Assembly (NCBI GenBank): GCA_021298815.1
Contig: JAJTHE010000051.1
Span: 1 to 35,591, forward strand
Length of the DNA stretch: 35,591 bases
Direction: 5' to 3'
Source: Betaproteobacteria bacterium
GTDB taxonomy: Bacteria > Pseudomonadota > Gammaproteobacteria > Burkholderiales > CAIKXV01
Part shown: piece by piece, positions 15,909 to 24,570 of the stretch
Layout: the number at the start of each line of letters is the position of its first letter
Numbering within the stretch: the first letter of the stretch is position 1
Notes under the pieces: generated by a model
What the model was told of the DNA's origin: nothing
Databases searched by the model: none
Seen by the model: the letters and a program-made list of their open reading frames with translations, nothing else
Translations under genes and position numbers: made by a program

Positions 15909-16943
15909 TCAGTTCGCGCTCAGCCCGAGCCGGCGGATCACCTTCGACCAGCGCGCGATCTCGTCGCGCACGATCGCGATCGCCTGCTCGGTGCTGCTGC
16001 CGACGATCTCCGAGCCTTCCGCCGCCAGGCGCTCGCGCACGTCGGCCGTGTTCAGCGCGCGTATCAGTTCCTGGTGCACCCGTGCGACGACCTCGCGCGG
16101 CGTCGCGCCCGGCACCATCGCGAAGTGCTGGCCGGTGGTGACGAAGTCGGGATAGCCCGACTCGGCGACGGTCGGGATGTCGGGTGCACCCGCCGACCGC
16201 TTGCCGCTGGTCACGGCAAGGCCGCGCAGCTTGCCGCCGCGCACGAAGTTGATGCCGGCCGTCATGTTGACCATGATCACGCCGACCTGGCCGCCGATCA
16301 CCTCGTTGAGGGCGGCACCGGCGCCCTTGTAGGCGATGTGCTCCATCTTCACGCCGACCCGCTCGAGGAACAGTTCCATCGCCAGGTGCGGGCCGGTGCC
16401 GGCCCCGCCCGACGCGTAGTCGAGGCCACGCTGCTGTTTCTTCGCCAGTGCGACCAGCTGCTGCACGTTTCGCGCCGGCAGCGACGGGTGCGTGGCCAGC
16501 AGCAGCGGTGCCTCGGCCAGCACCGACACCGGGAGCAGGTCCTTGTGCGAGTCGTAGGGAAGCTTCGGGTACAGCGTCGCGTTGATCACGTAGTTGTTCA
16601 GGCCCATCACCAGGATCGTGTGGCCGTCCGGTGCGGCACGCGCGGTGAGCAGGGTGCCCAGCGTGCCGCCGGCACCTGGGCGGTTGTCGATCACCACCGG
16701 CTGCTTGAGCAACTCGGTGAGCTGGTTGCCCAGCGCGCGCGCGAGGAAGTCGCTGGGACCGACCGGGCCCGAAGGCACGATCAGGCGCAGCGGCTTGCTC
16801 GGCCAGGCCGCCGGCGCAGGCTGTGCCTGCACGGCGCCGGGCAGCAGGAACAACGGGAGCGCGGCAAGCAGCGCCCCGCGCAGGATGGAAGACCCGGATC
16901 GCGCAGGGGCCCGCCGGGCCACCTGCCGTGCATGCATGTCCAT
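15909..16943 (-). CDS. Bug/TctC-family substrate-binding protein (Bug 6)
   Basis: This 344-aa Bug protein has a GGAGGAGGAGG ribosome site about 9 bp before its ATG. The signal peptide has a basic N-terminus (HARQVARRAPARSG) and the core ILRGALLAALPLFLLPG, ending near VQAQ. Loop 1 is PSGPVGPSD, atypical but of normal length, and loop 2 is HIAYKGA, with Ala for Pro. The segment VMGLNNYVINA has two adjacent Asn near where the ligand is expected. It lies 38 bp from the ACMSD-like amidohydrolase stop, so co-translation with that gene is likely. Confidence 0.94.
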   Translation of the reverse strand: MDMHARQVARRAPARSGSSILRGALLAALPLFLLPGAVQAQPAPAAWPSKPLRLIVPSGPVGPSDFLARALGNQLTELLKQPVVIDNRPGAGGTLGTLLTARAAPDGHTILVMGLNNYVINATLYPKLPYDSHKDLLPVSVLAEAPLLLATHPSLPARNVQQLVALAKKQQRGLDYASGGAGTGPHLAMELFLERVGVKMEHIAYKGAGAALNEVIGGQVGVIMVNMTAGINFVRGGKLRGLAVTSGKRSAGAPDIPTVAESGYPDFVTTGQHFAMVPGATPREVVARVHQELIRALNTADVRERLAAEGSEIVGSSTEQAIAIVRDEIARWSKVIRRLGLSAN

Positions 16944-16981
16944 CGTAGCGCCTCCTCCTCCGGATGCGCCGTGCGGCGGTG

Positions 16982-18055
16982 CTACAGCTTTCCGCCGTAC
17001 AGCTTCATCGCATTGCCGCTGCAGATCAGCTCGCGGTCCGCGGTCGACAGCCGCTTCACCGCCTTCAGCCGCTCGACCGGGTTCTCCTCGCCCATGTCGA
17101 ACGGCGCATCGGTCGCCAGCACCACCCGGTCCGCGCCGACGCGTTCGATCAGGTAGCGCAGCGCCGCCTCGTCATGCACCAGCGCGTCGTACCAGAACCG
17201 GCGCAGCATCTTCTCGGGCGAGGTGCGGGTGTCCTGCTTCGTGTCCTTGCGCACCTTGTGCCCGTGCACGAAGCGGCCGATCTGGTACGGGATGTAGCCG
17301 CCGCCGTGCGCGAGCACGATCTTCAGCGTCTTCAGGTCGTCCAGCGCACCGCTGAACATCAGGTTGCCCACCATGATCGTGCTGTGCAGCGGGTTGCCGA
17401 TCAGGTTGCGCAGGTGGTACTTCTCGGTACCGCACTCCGGCGTGGACGAATACGGGTGGGCGAAGATGAACACCTTCAGGTCCTGCGCCCGCTTGAGCAC
17501 CGGGCGCAAGCGCGGCTCGGACAGCTGCTCGTGTTCCACCGACGTGCCCAGCTCCACCGAGCGGAAGCCATGGTCGCGCACGATGCGCTCGAGCTCGGCG
17601 ATCGCCGCGTCCGGGTGCTGCATCGGCAGCGTGCCCATGCCCTTCAGGCGGTCCGGATGGGCGGCCACCATGCGCGCGATGCCGTCGTTGGTGATGCGCG
17701 CGGCCTCGGCCGCCGCATCGACGCCGAGCCAGTACATCATCACGATCGGCGCCGGCGAGATGAACGACACGTCGAGGCCCTTGCGGTCCATGCCCGCGAC
17801 CTTCACGGCCGGGTCGGAGAACTCCGGAAACACCGGGAAGGCATGGCCGCCGTCGCGCACGATGCGCTGGCTGCCGTCGCGCGTCTCGATGTTCATCTGG
17901 AAGCGTGCCGGTTCGCGTTCGATCGCCTGCAGCAGCTCGGCCGGCACGACATGGCTATGCACGTCGATCCTTCGCCGCGCCGGCTTCTTCGCGGCCGTCT
18001 TGATCACGGCCTTGCGTACGGCCTTCCGTACCGCTGTCTTCTTCGTCGCCGCCAT
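16982..18055 (-). CDS. ACMSD-like amidohydrolase (amidohydrolase_2) with lysine-rich N-terminal tail
   Basis: This 357-aa protein is a TIM-barrel metalloenzyme of the aminocarboxymuconate-semialdehyde decarboxylase family, whose members decarboxylate or hydrate aromatic and unsaturated acids. All expected ligands are visible: His33 and His35 (DVHSHVVP), His200 (FAHPYSS), His250 (LAHGGGYIPY) and Asp316 (ATDAPFDMG). Before the first strand there is an extra basic extension of about 29 residues, including KKTAVRKAVRKAVIKTAAKK. It resembles the tail of the cupin at 3756-4343 and is absent from typical family members. The ATG has GGGAG upstream, and longer in-frame starts would run into Bug 7. A soluble cytoplasmic enzyme is expected; the tail's role is unknown. 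Confidence 0.93.
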   Translation of the reverse strand: MAATKKTAVRKAVRKAVIKTAAKKPARRRIDVHSHVVPAELLQAIEREPARFQMNIETRDGSQRIVRDGGHAFPVFPEFSDPAVKVAGMDRKGLDVSFISPAPIVMMYWLGVDAAAEAARITNDGIARMVAAHPDRLKGMGTLPMQHPDAAIAELERIVRDHGFRSVELGTSVEHEQLSEPRLRPVLKRAQDLKVFIFAHPYSSTPECGTEKYHLRNLIGNPLHSTIMVGNLMFSGALDDLKTLKIVLAHGGGYIPYQIGRFVHGHKVRKDTKQDTRTSPEKMLRRFWYDALVHDEAALRYLIERVGADRVVLATDAPFDMGEENPVERLKAVKRLSTADRELICSGNAMKLYGGKL

Positions 18056-18078
18056 TGCGATTGCTCCCTCGGGTTGAA

Positions 18079-19074
18079 TCAGTCGGCCTTGATGCCGGTC
18101 TCGCGAACCAGCCTGCCGATCCTGTTTACATCGGCGCGAACCAGCGCGGCAAATTCCTTCGGCGACAGTACGTAGGGGTCCAGGCCGAGCACTGCGAAGC
18201 GCTCCTTCGCCTCCCCACCGGTGACGACCCGCGCGGTGTCGGTGGCGACGCGGTCGATGATCGGCTGCGGGGTGCGCGCCGGCATGAAGGCACCCCACCA
18301 GCTGTCGAGCACGTAGCCGCTGACGCCTGCCTCGTCCAGGGTGGGCAGGTCTGGCGCCTGCGGCGTGCGGCTGGTCGAGGTCACCGCATAGCCGCGCAGC
18401 TTGCCGTTGCGCAGGTTCGGCACCCCGACCGGCGTGCTGGCGAACACCAGGTGGATCTGGCCGCCGATCAGGTCGTTGATCGCCTGCCCGCTGCCCTTGT
18501 AGGCGACATGCAGGATGTCGACCTTCGCCAGCAGCTTGAACATCTCACAGCCCAGGTGCGCAGGCGTGCCGACCCCGCCCGAGCCGCAGGTGAGTGCACC
18601 CGGCTTGCGCCGCGCGAGCGCCAGCAGTTCCTTCACGGTCTTCGCCGGCACGCTCGGGTGGCCGACCAGCATGGTCGGTGCGCTGGCCACCGGCGTGATC
18701 GCCACCAGGTCGCGCACCGGGTCGTAGCCGACATCGGCATACAGGTGCACGTTGGTCGCGATCGGCCCGATGCCGGCGAGCAGCAGGGTGTAGCCGTCCG
18801 GCGCAGCCTTCGCCACCATCGCCGTGCCGATGCTGCCGCCGGCACCGGCGCGGTTCTCGGTGATTACCGGCTGGCCGAGGGCTTCGCCCAGGCCGTGGGC
18901 GACCACGCGCGCCACCAGGTCGGAGGAGCCACCGGGGGGGAACGGGGCGATGAGTCGCACCGGCTTCACCGGCCACGCCTGTGCGCCGGCGAGTGCAGGC
19001 AGCAGCAGGAAGGGCAGGGCGAGCAGTGGCATCGCGACCGTTCGCGGCGACAGGGAACGCAGCAGGGCGTCCAT
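18079..19074 (-). CDS. Bug/TctC-family substrate-binding protein (Bug 7)
   Basis: This 331-aa Bug protein has a compact signal peptide (about 1-31; core AMPLLALPFLLLPALAG, ending AQA). The mature start is WPVKPVRLIAPF with the classical loop PFPPGGSSD, and loop 2 is HVAYKGS. The segment ALTCGSGGVGTPAHLGCEMF contains two Cys that could pair in the periplasm; most Bugs here have none at these sites. Its ATG shares a base with the stop of Bug 8 (TGATG), so the two Bugs are translationally coupled. Confidence 0.94.
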   Translation of the reverse strand: MDALLRSLSPRTVAMPLLALPFLLLPALAGAQAWPVKPVRLIAPFPPGGSSDLVARVVAHGLGEALGQPVITENRAGAGGSIGTAMVAKAAPDGYTLLLAGIGPIATNVHLYADVGYDPVRDLVAITPVASAPTMLVGHPSVPAKTVKELLALARRKPGALTCGSGGVGTPAHLGCEMFKLLAKVDILHVAYKGSGQAINDLIGGQIHLVFASTPVGVPNLRNGKLRGYAVTSTSRTPQAPDLPTLDEAGVSGYVLDSWWGAFMPARTPQPIIDRVATDTARVVTGGEAKERFAVLGLDPYVLSPKEFAALVRADVNRIGRLVRETGIKAD

Positions 19075-20120
19075 CAGTCCACCCTCATGCCGGTTTCCTT
19101 CACGAGCTTCGCCCACTTCGCCACTTCCGCGCGCACCTGCTCGCCGAACTGCTCCGGCGTGTTCGGTGCCGCAGGTTCGTAGCCAGCGCCGACCAGCTTC
19201 GCCTGGAACTGCTGCTGCTTCAGCGCCACCAGGGCTTCTGCGTTCAGGCGGCCCACGATCGGACGCGGTGTCGCCGCCGGCGCCATCAGCCCGTTCCAGC
19301 CGATCACCTCGAAGCCGGGCAGGCCGGACTCGTTCAGCGTGGGGATGTCGGGCGCGAGGCGCGAGCGTTCGCGGCTGCTCACCGCCAGCCCGCGCAGCTT
19401 GCCCGACAGCACCTGCGGCATCGCCACCGATGCGATGCCGAACACGACCTGCACCTGGCCACCGACCGCGTCCATGATCGCCGGGGCCGCCGACTTGTAC
19501 GGCACGTGCACCAGGTCGACCTTCGCCATCGACTTGAACAGCTCCCCGGCGAGGTGGGGCGGGGTGCCGTTGCCGGAGGATGCATAATTGATCTGCCCGG
19601 GCCGCTTGCGCGCCAGCGCGATCAGTTCCAGCGTCGAGCGCACCGGCAGCGATGGATGCACCATCAGCACGAACGGCGAGGACGCCGCGAACACCACCGG
19701 CGCGAAGTCGCGCAGCAGGTCGGTGCTGCCTGGCTGCAGCACGGCGTTGATCGTGTAGGCCGCGCTGGACAGCAGCAGGCTGTAGCCGTCGGCGGGCGCG
19801 CGGGCGACGATCTCCGCCGCGATCACGCCGCCGCCGCCGGGGCGCGGATCGATCAGCACCTGCTGGCCCCAGGCGTCGGTGTAGTGCTGTCCGAGCAGAC
19901 GGCCGACGATGTCCGGCCCGGGCCCGACGACGATCCGGATCGGCTTCTGCGGAAAGTCCTGCGCCTCTGCCGGCTGCGGCATCGCAGCCGTGCACGCCAT
20001 GGCGGCCAGGGCGGCGCCCACTGCGACCGCCCTGGCGGCTGTCCCTGTGGTCGTCCCTGCGGCCCCCGGGTGATGTCCGGCCGCGGCTGCACGCCGCGGC
20101 GCCTGCCTGTTCGGATGCAT
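19074..20120 (-). CDS. Bug/TctC-family substrate-binding protein with shortened ligand loop (Bug 8)
   Basis: This 348-aa Bug protein has a strong GGAGGAGG ribosome site 4 bp before its ATG. The export region is long (about 54 residues: basic Ala/Gly-rich start, then RAVAVGAALAAMACTAAM, ending AEAQ). The loop after the first strand is four residues shorter than the family norm: IRIVVGPGPD instead of IRLIVPFPPGGxxD. Loop 2 reads VPYKSA, with Ser for the Gly of PYKG. Bug 10 shares both changes. The rest of the fold is normal (DGYSLLL, VHPSLPVRS, GLPGFEVIGWNG). The changes should alter how the ligand carboxylate is held (inference). Confidence 0.92.
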   Translation of the reverse strand: MHPNRQAPRRAAAAGHHPGAAGTTTGTAARAVAVGAALAAMACTAAMPQPAEAQDFPQKPIRIVVGPGPDIVGRLLGQHYTDAWGQQVLIDPRPGGGGVIAAEIVARAPADGYSLLLSSAAYTINAVLQPGSTDLLRDFAPVVFAASSPFVLMVHPSLPVRSTLELIALARKRPGQINYASSGNGTPPHLAGELFKSMAKVDLVHVPYKSAAPAIMDAVGGQVQVVFGIASVAMPQVLSGKLRGLAVSSRERSRLAPDIPTLNESGLPGFEVIGWNGLMAPAATPRPIVGRLNAEALVALKQQQFQAKLVGAGYEPAAPNTPEQFGEQVRAEVAKWAKLVKETGMRVD

Positions 20121-20210
20121 TTTCCTCCTCCTGTATCGCTGCGGGGGCCGTGCGCCTGTCTCTGTGTGCGAACCGGTGGCGGTCGCATCGGCCGGATACG
20201 TGGATGCCGC

Positions 20211-21128
20211 TCAGAACCGCCTGTAACCCTTCCGTCCGATGCCGCTGGCGATGAACAGCTCGCCGGCCAGCGTGGATACGTACAATCGGTCGAGCGCCGG
20301 TCCGCCGAACTGGCACCGTGCCGGCAGGTCGCCCGGCAGCGGATGCGATTCGAGGATCGTGCCCGAGGGCGAGAACACCATCACGTGCGGGCCGGGCCCG
20401 CTGCGCCGCGAGCCGCAGACCGCGACGATGTTGCCCTCGCTGTCCAGGCACATGCCCTCGATGCCGCGGTGCTCGCCGCGCTGGTCGGCGCCGAAGGTAT
20501 GCATCACCACCGGCGTGCCGACATGGCCGTACGCATCGACCGGATACGCGCGCAGTTCGCGCGGCCCCTTGCGGCTGATCTCGCCTTCGCCGACATAGAG
20601 CGTCTTTTCGTCGGGCGACAGCAGCACCGCGCGCGGGGCGACCGTGTCCTCGGTGACGCGGTCGAGGTGCCAGTGCGCGCGCTCGTCGCGGCCCAGGCGC
20701 AACACCGACGCATGGTGCAGCGGCGGGAAGATCTGCGGCCCGAACGACAGCACATGGCTGTACGGGTCGGAGAACCAGACGCGGCCACCGCGGTCGACGC
20801 ACAGGTCGCACGGGAAGTTGTGCACCTTGCCGTCGATGCGGGTGGCCGTCGGGTTGGCCGTGCCGCGCGGCTGGAACTGGATCATCCGGCGGCCGCCTTC
20901 CTGGCAGCCATAGAGCACGCCCGGCTCGGTCGAGAAGGCGATGCCGTTGACCCGGTTCGCATGCCTGCGCACCTCGGTGAACGTGCCGCTGGCCGGGTCG
21001 TGGCGATGGATGAAGCCCGCCTCGAGCAGGCTGACCAGCATGCCGTTGCCGTCCCAGGCGAGGCCGCCCAGCGCACCGCCGTAACCGCCATTGATCGGTC
21101 CGGGGACCGGCTCGAACTTCCATGCCAT
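20211..21128 (-). CDS. SMP-30/gluconolactonase-like beta-propeller lacking canonical metal ligands
   Basis: This 305-aa protein has repeated propeller blades (GLAWDGNGML, GIAFSTEPGVLYG, VDRGGRVWFSDP, LSPDEKTLYVGEG, LDSEGNIVAV). Compared with the intact paralogue next to it, the four metal or active-site positions differ. The first-blade Glu is absent (ALGGLAW), NTPND reads NFPCD, PNGLAFS reads PRAVLLS (Asn to Arg), and ADGM reads IEGM (Asp to Glu). It is therefore unlikely to be a normal Ca/Zn lactonase; a different chemistry, a binding role or a partner role are all possible. No signal peptide is visible. AAGGAG precedes the ATG. It lies between the intact SMP-30 gene and Bug 8. Confidence 0.88.
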   Translation of the reverse strand: MAWKFEPVPGPINGGYGGALGGLAWDGNGMLVSLLEAGFIHRHDPASGTFTEVRRHANRVNGIAFSTEPGVLYGCQEGGRRMIQFQPRGTANPTATRIDGKVHNFPCDLCVDRGGRVWFSDPYSHVLSFGPQIFPPLHHASVLRLGRDERAHWHLDRVTEDTVAPRAVLLSPDEKTLYVGEGEISRKGPRELRAYPVDAYGHVGTPVVMHTFGADQRGEHRGIEGMCLDSEGNIVAVCGSRRSGPGPHVMVFSPSGTILESHPLPGDLPARCQFGGPALDRLYVSTLAGELFIASGIGRKGYRRF

Positions 21129-21186
21129 CCTGATTCTCCTTCCGAAAACCGGGGTTGCCCTCCGGCTGCCGCTTCGCCGCGAACCG

Positions 21187-22089
21187 CTACCAGACCGCGA
21201 TGCCGGGGATCTTCACCTGCGTGCGCCAGACCTCGGTGAACGTGGTCATGTACAGCGTGCGCCAGTCGTCCCCGCCCCAGCAGAAATTGGTGCAATGGTG
21301 GCCAGGCACGAAGATCCGGCCGAGCAGCCGGCCGGACGGGTCGATCACGTGCACGCCGCCCGGTCCGGTGCACCAGACATTGCCCTCGGTGTCGCACTTC
21401 ATGCCGTCGGCGACGCCGCCTTCGGTGCCGGTCATGTCGTGGAAGCGTCGGCCGTTGGACAGGCTGCCATCCGGGTTGACGTCGAACACCCGGATGTAGG
21501 CCTGCCGGGTGTCGTTTACGTACAGCAGCTTCTCGTCCGGGGAGAAGGCGAGACCGTTCGGATAGCTGACCTCGTCGGTGGCGAGGATCGCCGGACCGCC
21601 TTCCTTGCCGACGCGGTACACGCCCTGGAAGTCGAGGTAGCGCTGCACGTCCTCGGCGACCATGCCCGGGATCACCAGGCCGCCGGCCGAGTCGGTCCAG
21701 TAGACCTGGCCGTCGGAACGCACCACGATGTCGTTGGGCGTGTTCAGCTTCTTCCCGTCGTAGTGCGAGGCGAGGGTGGTGAAGGTACCGTCCTTCTCGA
21801 AGCGCCAGACCGAACGCGAACACCAGCCGGCGACGTTGAGCCGGCCCTCATGGTCGAAGGTCATGCCGTTCGCATGCTGCGACGGGCGCAGCACGATCTC
21901 CTGGCCGACGCCCGGCTGCCATTTCCAGATCGTGTTGCCGATGATGTCGACCCAGAAGAGCTGCTTCGTTCGGCGGTCCCAGACCGGGCCTTCGCCGAAG
22001 TACAGCCCGTGCGCGATCCGGTCGAACGGGGCCGCCGGGTCGACCAGGCGTTCGAAGCCCGGCGCGGCGGTATCGATGTCCAGTGCCAT
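21187..22089 (-). CDS. SMP-30/gluconolactonase-family lactonase, intact site
   Basis: This 300-aa six-bladed propeller has the ligands expected for SMP-30 enzymes, which open sugar and other lactones with a divalent metal: Glu33 (FGEGPVW), Asn119 (NTPNDIVV), Asn178 (YPNGLAFS) and Asp228 (VADGM). The C-terminal CTNFCWGGDDWRTLYMTT is also typical. No signal peptide is seen. A GAGAGGAAGG ribosome site precedes the ATG. In context it could hydrolyse a lactone made by one of the dehydrogenases, or ring-open a muconolactone-like intermediate; the substrate is not determinable from sequence. Confidence 0.93.
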   Translation of the reverse strand: MALDIDTAAPGFERLVDPAAPFDRIAHGLYFGEGPVWDRRTKQLFWVDIIGNTIWKWQPGVGQEIVLRPSQHANGMTFDHEGRLNVAGWCSRSVWRFEKDGTFTTLASHYDGKKLNTPNDIVVRSDGQVYWTDSAGGLVIPGMVAEDVQRYLDFQGVYRVGKEGGPAILATDEVSYPNGLAFSPDEKLLYVNDTRQAYIRVFDVNPDGSLSNGRRFHDMTGTEGGVADGMKCDTEGNVWCTGPGGVHVIDPSGRLLGRIFVPGHHCTNFCWGGDDWRTLYMTTFTEVWRTQVKIPGIAVW

Positions 22090-22141
22090 GACCTTCCTCT
22101 CTTTCTGCTGCCGTGTTCCAGTGCGTCGTTCAGTGGCCTGC

Positions 22142-23842
22142 TCAGTGGCCCGCGCCGCCCGCAGTGCCGGTCCATGCCTTGGGCGCCATCGCCAGGTGGT
22201 CGGTTACCACGTCGATCACCACCGGCCGCCCCGCGGCCAGCGCCTTCGCGAACGCGCCGGGCAGTTCGTCCGGCCGCTCCACCCGTATGCCGAGGCAGCC
22301 CATGTGTTCCGCGATCCCCGCGAAGTTCACGTCGCGGAAGCCCCAAAGGTCGCGTGCACGCTCGGTCGGCTTCTTCGCGTAGGCGTCGTCGATCAGCGGG
22401 ATCTCCTGGTTCAGCGAACTGTTGTTGTTCACCACCATGATCATGTTGATGCCGTAGCGGGCTGCGGTCTCGAGTTCGGCCATGTGGTAGTAGAAGCCGC
22501 CGTCGCCGGCGAACGCGATCACCGGCGTGTCGGGCAGCGCGCACTTGACGCCGATCGCCCCCGGCAGCGCCCAGCCGAGCGAGCCGGCGCAGCGGATCAT
22601 GCGCTGGCCCGGCTTCGTGAACTCGACCAGCGCCCCGGTCCAGATGCCGGAGTGGCCGGTATCGGAGACCAGCACGCCGCCGGCCGGCAGCGCGGTCGCG
22701 AGTTCGCGGCATAGCCGTTCCGGGCGCATCGGCACCACGTCCGAATCCATCAGCGACTGAAGGCCGGCGCGCCATTCGGCGACCAGCGTCTTCACCTGTG
22801 CCAGCCATGCCGCGCGCGACGCCGGCGCGCTGGTGCCGGTCGAGGCATCGAGCAGCTGGCGCAGCACCGTGCGGGCATCGCCGACCAGAGCCACCTCGGT
22901 GGGGTAGTTGCGGCCCATCTCGGCCGGTTCGATGTCCAGGTGGATGATGCGGGTACCGGGCTTCGGCACCTTCCAGCCGGTGGTGACCTGTCCGCCGGTC
23001 TTGCTGCCGATGAACAGCACCACGTCCGCGCCGGCCACGGCCTGGTTCGCGCAGGCGCGCGAGTACGCACCGCATACGCCGACGGCCAGCGGATGGGTCT
23101 CGACGATCGTGCCCTTCGCGTTGAGCGAGGTCGCGACCGGGATAGACAGCCGTTCGGCGAGCGCGACCACTTCGGCCTGGGCGCCGGACCAGGCGACGCC
23201 TCCGCCGGCGACGATCACCGGCCGTTCGGCCGAGGCCAGCGCGGCCAGTGCCGCCTGCACGGCCGCCGGGTCGGCGGCGGGCCGGAACGGCGGCACCGCC
23301 GTCCAGCGCAGATCGAGCGTGTCCGGAAAGTCGGTCTCTGCCAGCGTCAGTTCGGCATGGTGTCCGCGGATCTCGAGGTGCACCGGGCCGGGCGCGCCGG
23401 TGACCGCCTCGCGCATCGCGGTCTGCATCAGGTCGGCGAGGCGGCTGATGTCGTCTACCCGGGCATTGAACTTGGTGGTCGGGTCGAACTGGCTGAAGTG
23501 TTCGAGGTCCTGGTAGGCATGCCGGTAGCGGGTGGCGGTGATCGGGCCGCCGGTCACCGCGAACACCGGCGAGCCGGCGAGGAAGGCATCGCGCAGGCCG
23601 GCGGCGAGGTTGGACCCGCCGATGTGCTGGGCGAAGCACACCCCCGGCTTGCCGGAGGCCCGCGCATAGCCGTCGGCCATGTAGGCGGTGGACTTCTCGC
23701 CGTGCGCCACCACTCGCACGATGCCGAACGGCTCCATCTCGGCGCAGGCCTTGAGCAGGATCGCTGGCACCAGGAACACGTGGGTCACGCCATAGTCGTT
23801 GATCGTCTGCGCGATGAACCGTGCGCCGCTCTGTTTCGCCAT
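22142..23842 (-). CDS. Thiamine diphosphate-dependent enzyme (acetolactate synthase/benzoylformate decarboxylase-like)
   Basis: This 566-aa protein has the three ThDP-enzyme domains. The N-terminal pyrimidine-binding domain has catalytic Glu49 in HGEKSTAYMADGYAR. The central domain contains PVIVAGGGVAWSG. The C-terminal pyrophosphate domain has the GDGG...NN motif (AFAGDGGFYYHM through VVNNNSS, about 430-465). Family members decarboxylate 2-oxoacids or ligate aldehydes. The activator-loop and FAD-site signatures of true acetolactate synthase are not clear, so a 2-oxoacid decarboxylase or lyase is the better description. A GGAGGA ribosome site precedes the ATG, and the gene starts 26 bp after the cupin stop. 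It is the likely carbon-carbon-cleaving step of the operon. Confidence 0.94.
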   Translation of the reverse strand: MAKQSGARFIAQTINDYGVTHVFLVPAILLKACAEMEPFGIVRVVAHGEKSTAYMADGYARASGKPGVCFAQHIGGSNLAAGLRDAFLAGSPVFAVTGGPITATRYRHAYQDLEHFSQFDPTTKFNARVDDISRLADLMQTAMREAVTGAPGPVHLEIRGHHAELTLAETDFPDTLDLRWTAVPPFRPAADPAAVQAALAALASAERPVIVAGGGVAWSGAQAEVVALAERLSIPVATSLNAKGTIVETHPLAVGVCGAYSRACANQAVAGADVVLFIGSKTGGQVTTGWKVPKPGTRIIHLDIEPAEMGRNYPTEVALVGDARTVLRQLLDASTGTSAPASRAAWLAQVKTLVAEWRAGLQSLMDSDVVPMRPERLCRELATALPAGGVLVSDTGHSGIWTGALVEFTKPGQRMIRCAGSLGWALPGAIGVKCALPDTPVIAFAGDGGFYYHMAELETAARYGINMIMVVNNNSSLNQEIPLIDDAYAKKPTERARDLWGFRDVNFAGIAEHMGCLGIRVERPDELPGAFAKALAAGRPVVIDVVTDHLAMAPKAWTGTAGGAGH

Positions 23843-23868
23843 CGTGGTCCTCCGGTTGGTCTGCGGCT

Positions 23869-24570
23869 TCAGCGAAGCGTCAGCATCAGCAGCGTCGTCG
23901 CCTGTCCGAATCGTAGCAGCGCATGGTCGCCGCGGTCGTCGAGGTAGACGAAATCCCACTCGCCGAGCGGCGCTTGCGGCAGCTCGTCCGCGCGGTTGCC
24001 GGAGAGCTCGACCGAGCCCGAGATCACCAGCAGCGCCTGCGTCCGTCGCGGCACCGGGACCGCCAGCGTTGCACCGGCCTCGAACGCCGCCACCTCGACC
24101 TGCAGCCGTCCCAGCCCATGGTCGACCAGCGTCTTCACCCGGCAGCCGCGCACCGGATCGTCGTTCCAGTCGAGTTGGGCCGCCCGGATCAGCCGGTACT
24201 GCGGTTCGCCCGACAACTGCTGCACCTCGCTGTGGTAATAGCTGCCCTGGAAGGCGCTGAGCAGCCTGCAGCCCTCCGGATAGTGCAGCGGGCCGTGCGG
24301 CTCGTTCGACGGGCCGAGGATCACGTCCAGCGGCCCGAGGGTCAGTCCGTCGACGATCGCCTTCCCGCGCAGCACGGTGGTGGCATGCGAGCCGGCGTGC
24401 ACATGCCGCGGCTCGGTGGAACCGAACGGGTAGTTGATCAGGCGCAGGGTGAACGCGTTGTCCGGGTCGTGGTGGTACATCCCGGCCTGGCTCGGCCAGT
24501 TGTCGACGTTGATCCGGTCTTCCCAGGGGATCGTCGCGACCCGGGAAACATGGATGCCGGTTGTCGGCAT
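23869..24570 (-). CDS. Cupin-fold protein, first gene of the 13-gene operon
   Basis: This 233-aa protein has a likely metal-binding cupin in the N-terminal half: His56, His58 and His62 in PRHVHAGSHATTVLRG, and His92 in EPHGPLHY. It has a second cupin-like half (about 150-230, with ALLVISGSVELSG and EWDFVYLDD) that lacks a His set. I chose the ATG preceded by AGGAGG; a start 17 codons upstream would put the Shine-Dalgarno sequence inside the gene. It is divergent from the CysB-like regulator and heads the operon. The first start codon abuts an inverted-repeat leader that may control translation. Substrate unknown. Confidence 0.88.
   Translation of the reverse strand: MPTTGIHVSRVATIPWEDRINVDNWPSQAGMYHHDPDNAFTLRLINYPFGSTEPRHVHAGSHATTVLRGKAIVDGLTLGPLDVILGPSNEPHGPLHYPEGCRLLSAFQGSYYHSEVQQLSGEPQYRLIRAAQLDWNDDPVRGCRVKTLVDHGLGRLQVEVAAFEAGATLAVPVPRRTQALLVISGSVELSGNRADELPQAPLGEWDFVYLDDRGDHALLRFGQATTLLMLTLR

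Noticed and set aside
12587..16141. A 1184-codon open frame on the plus strand
   Set aside because: It runs antisense through five well-supported genes and shows low-complexity composition with no motifs; it is a by-product of high GC at third codon positions.
18079..21123. A 1014-codon frame on the minus strand suggesting a fusion protein
   Set aside because: Only the C-terminal 331 codons are Bug 7; the rest is an out-of-frame reading of Bug 8 and the SMP-30 gene, both of which are clear in their own frames.
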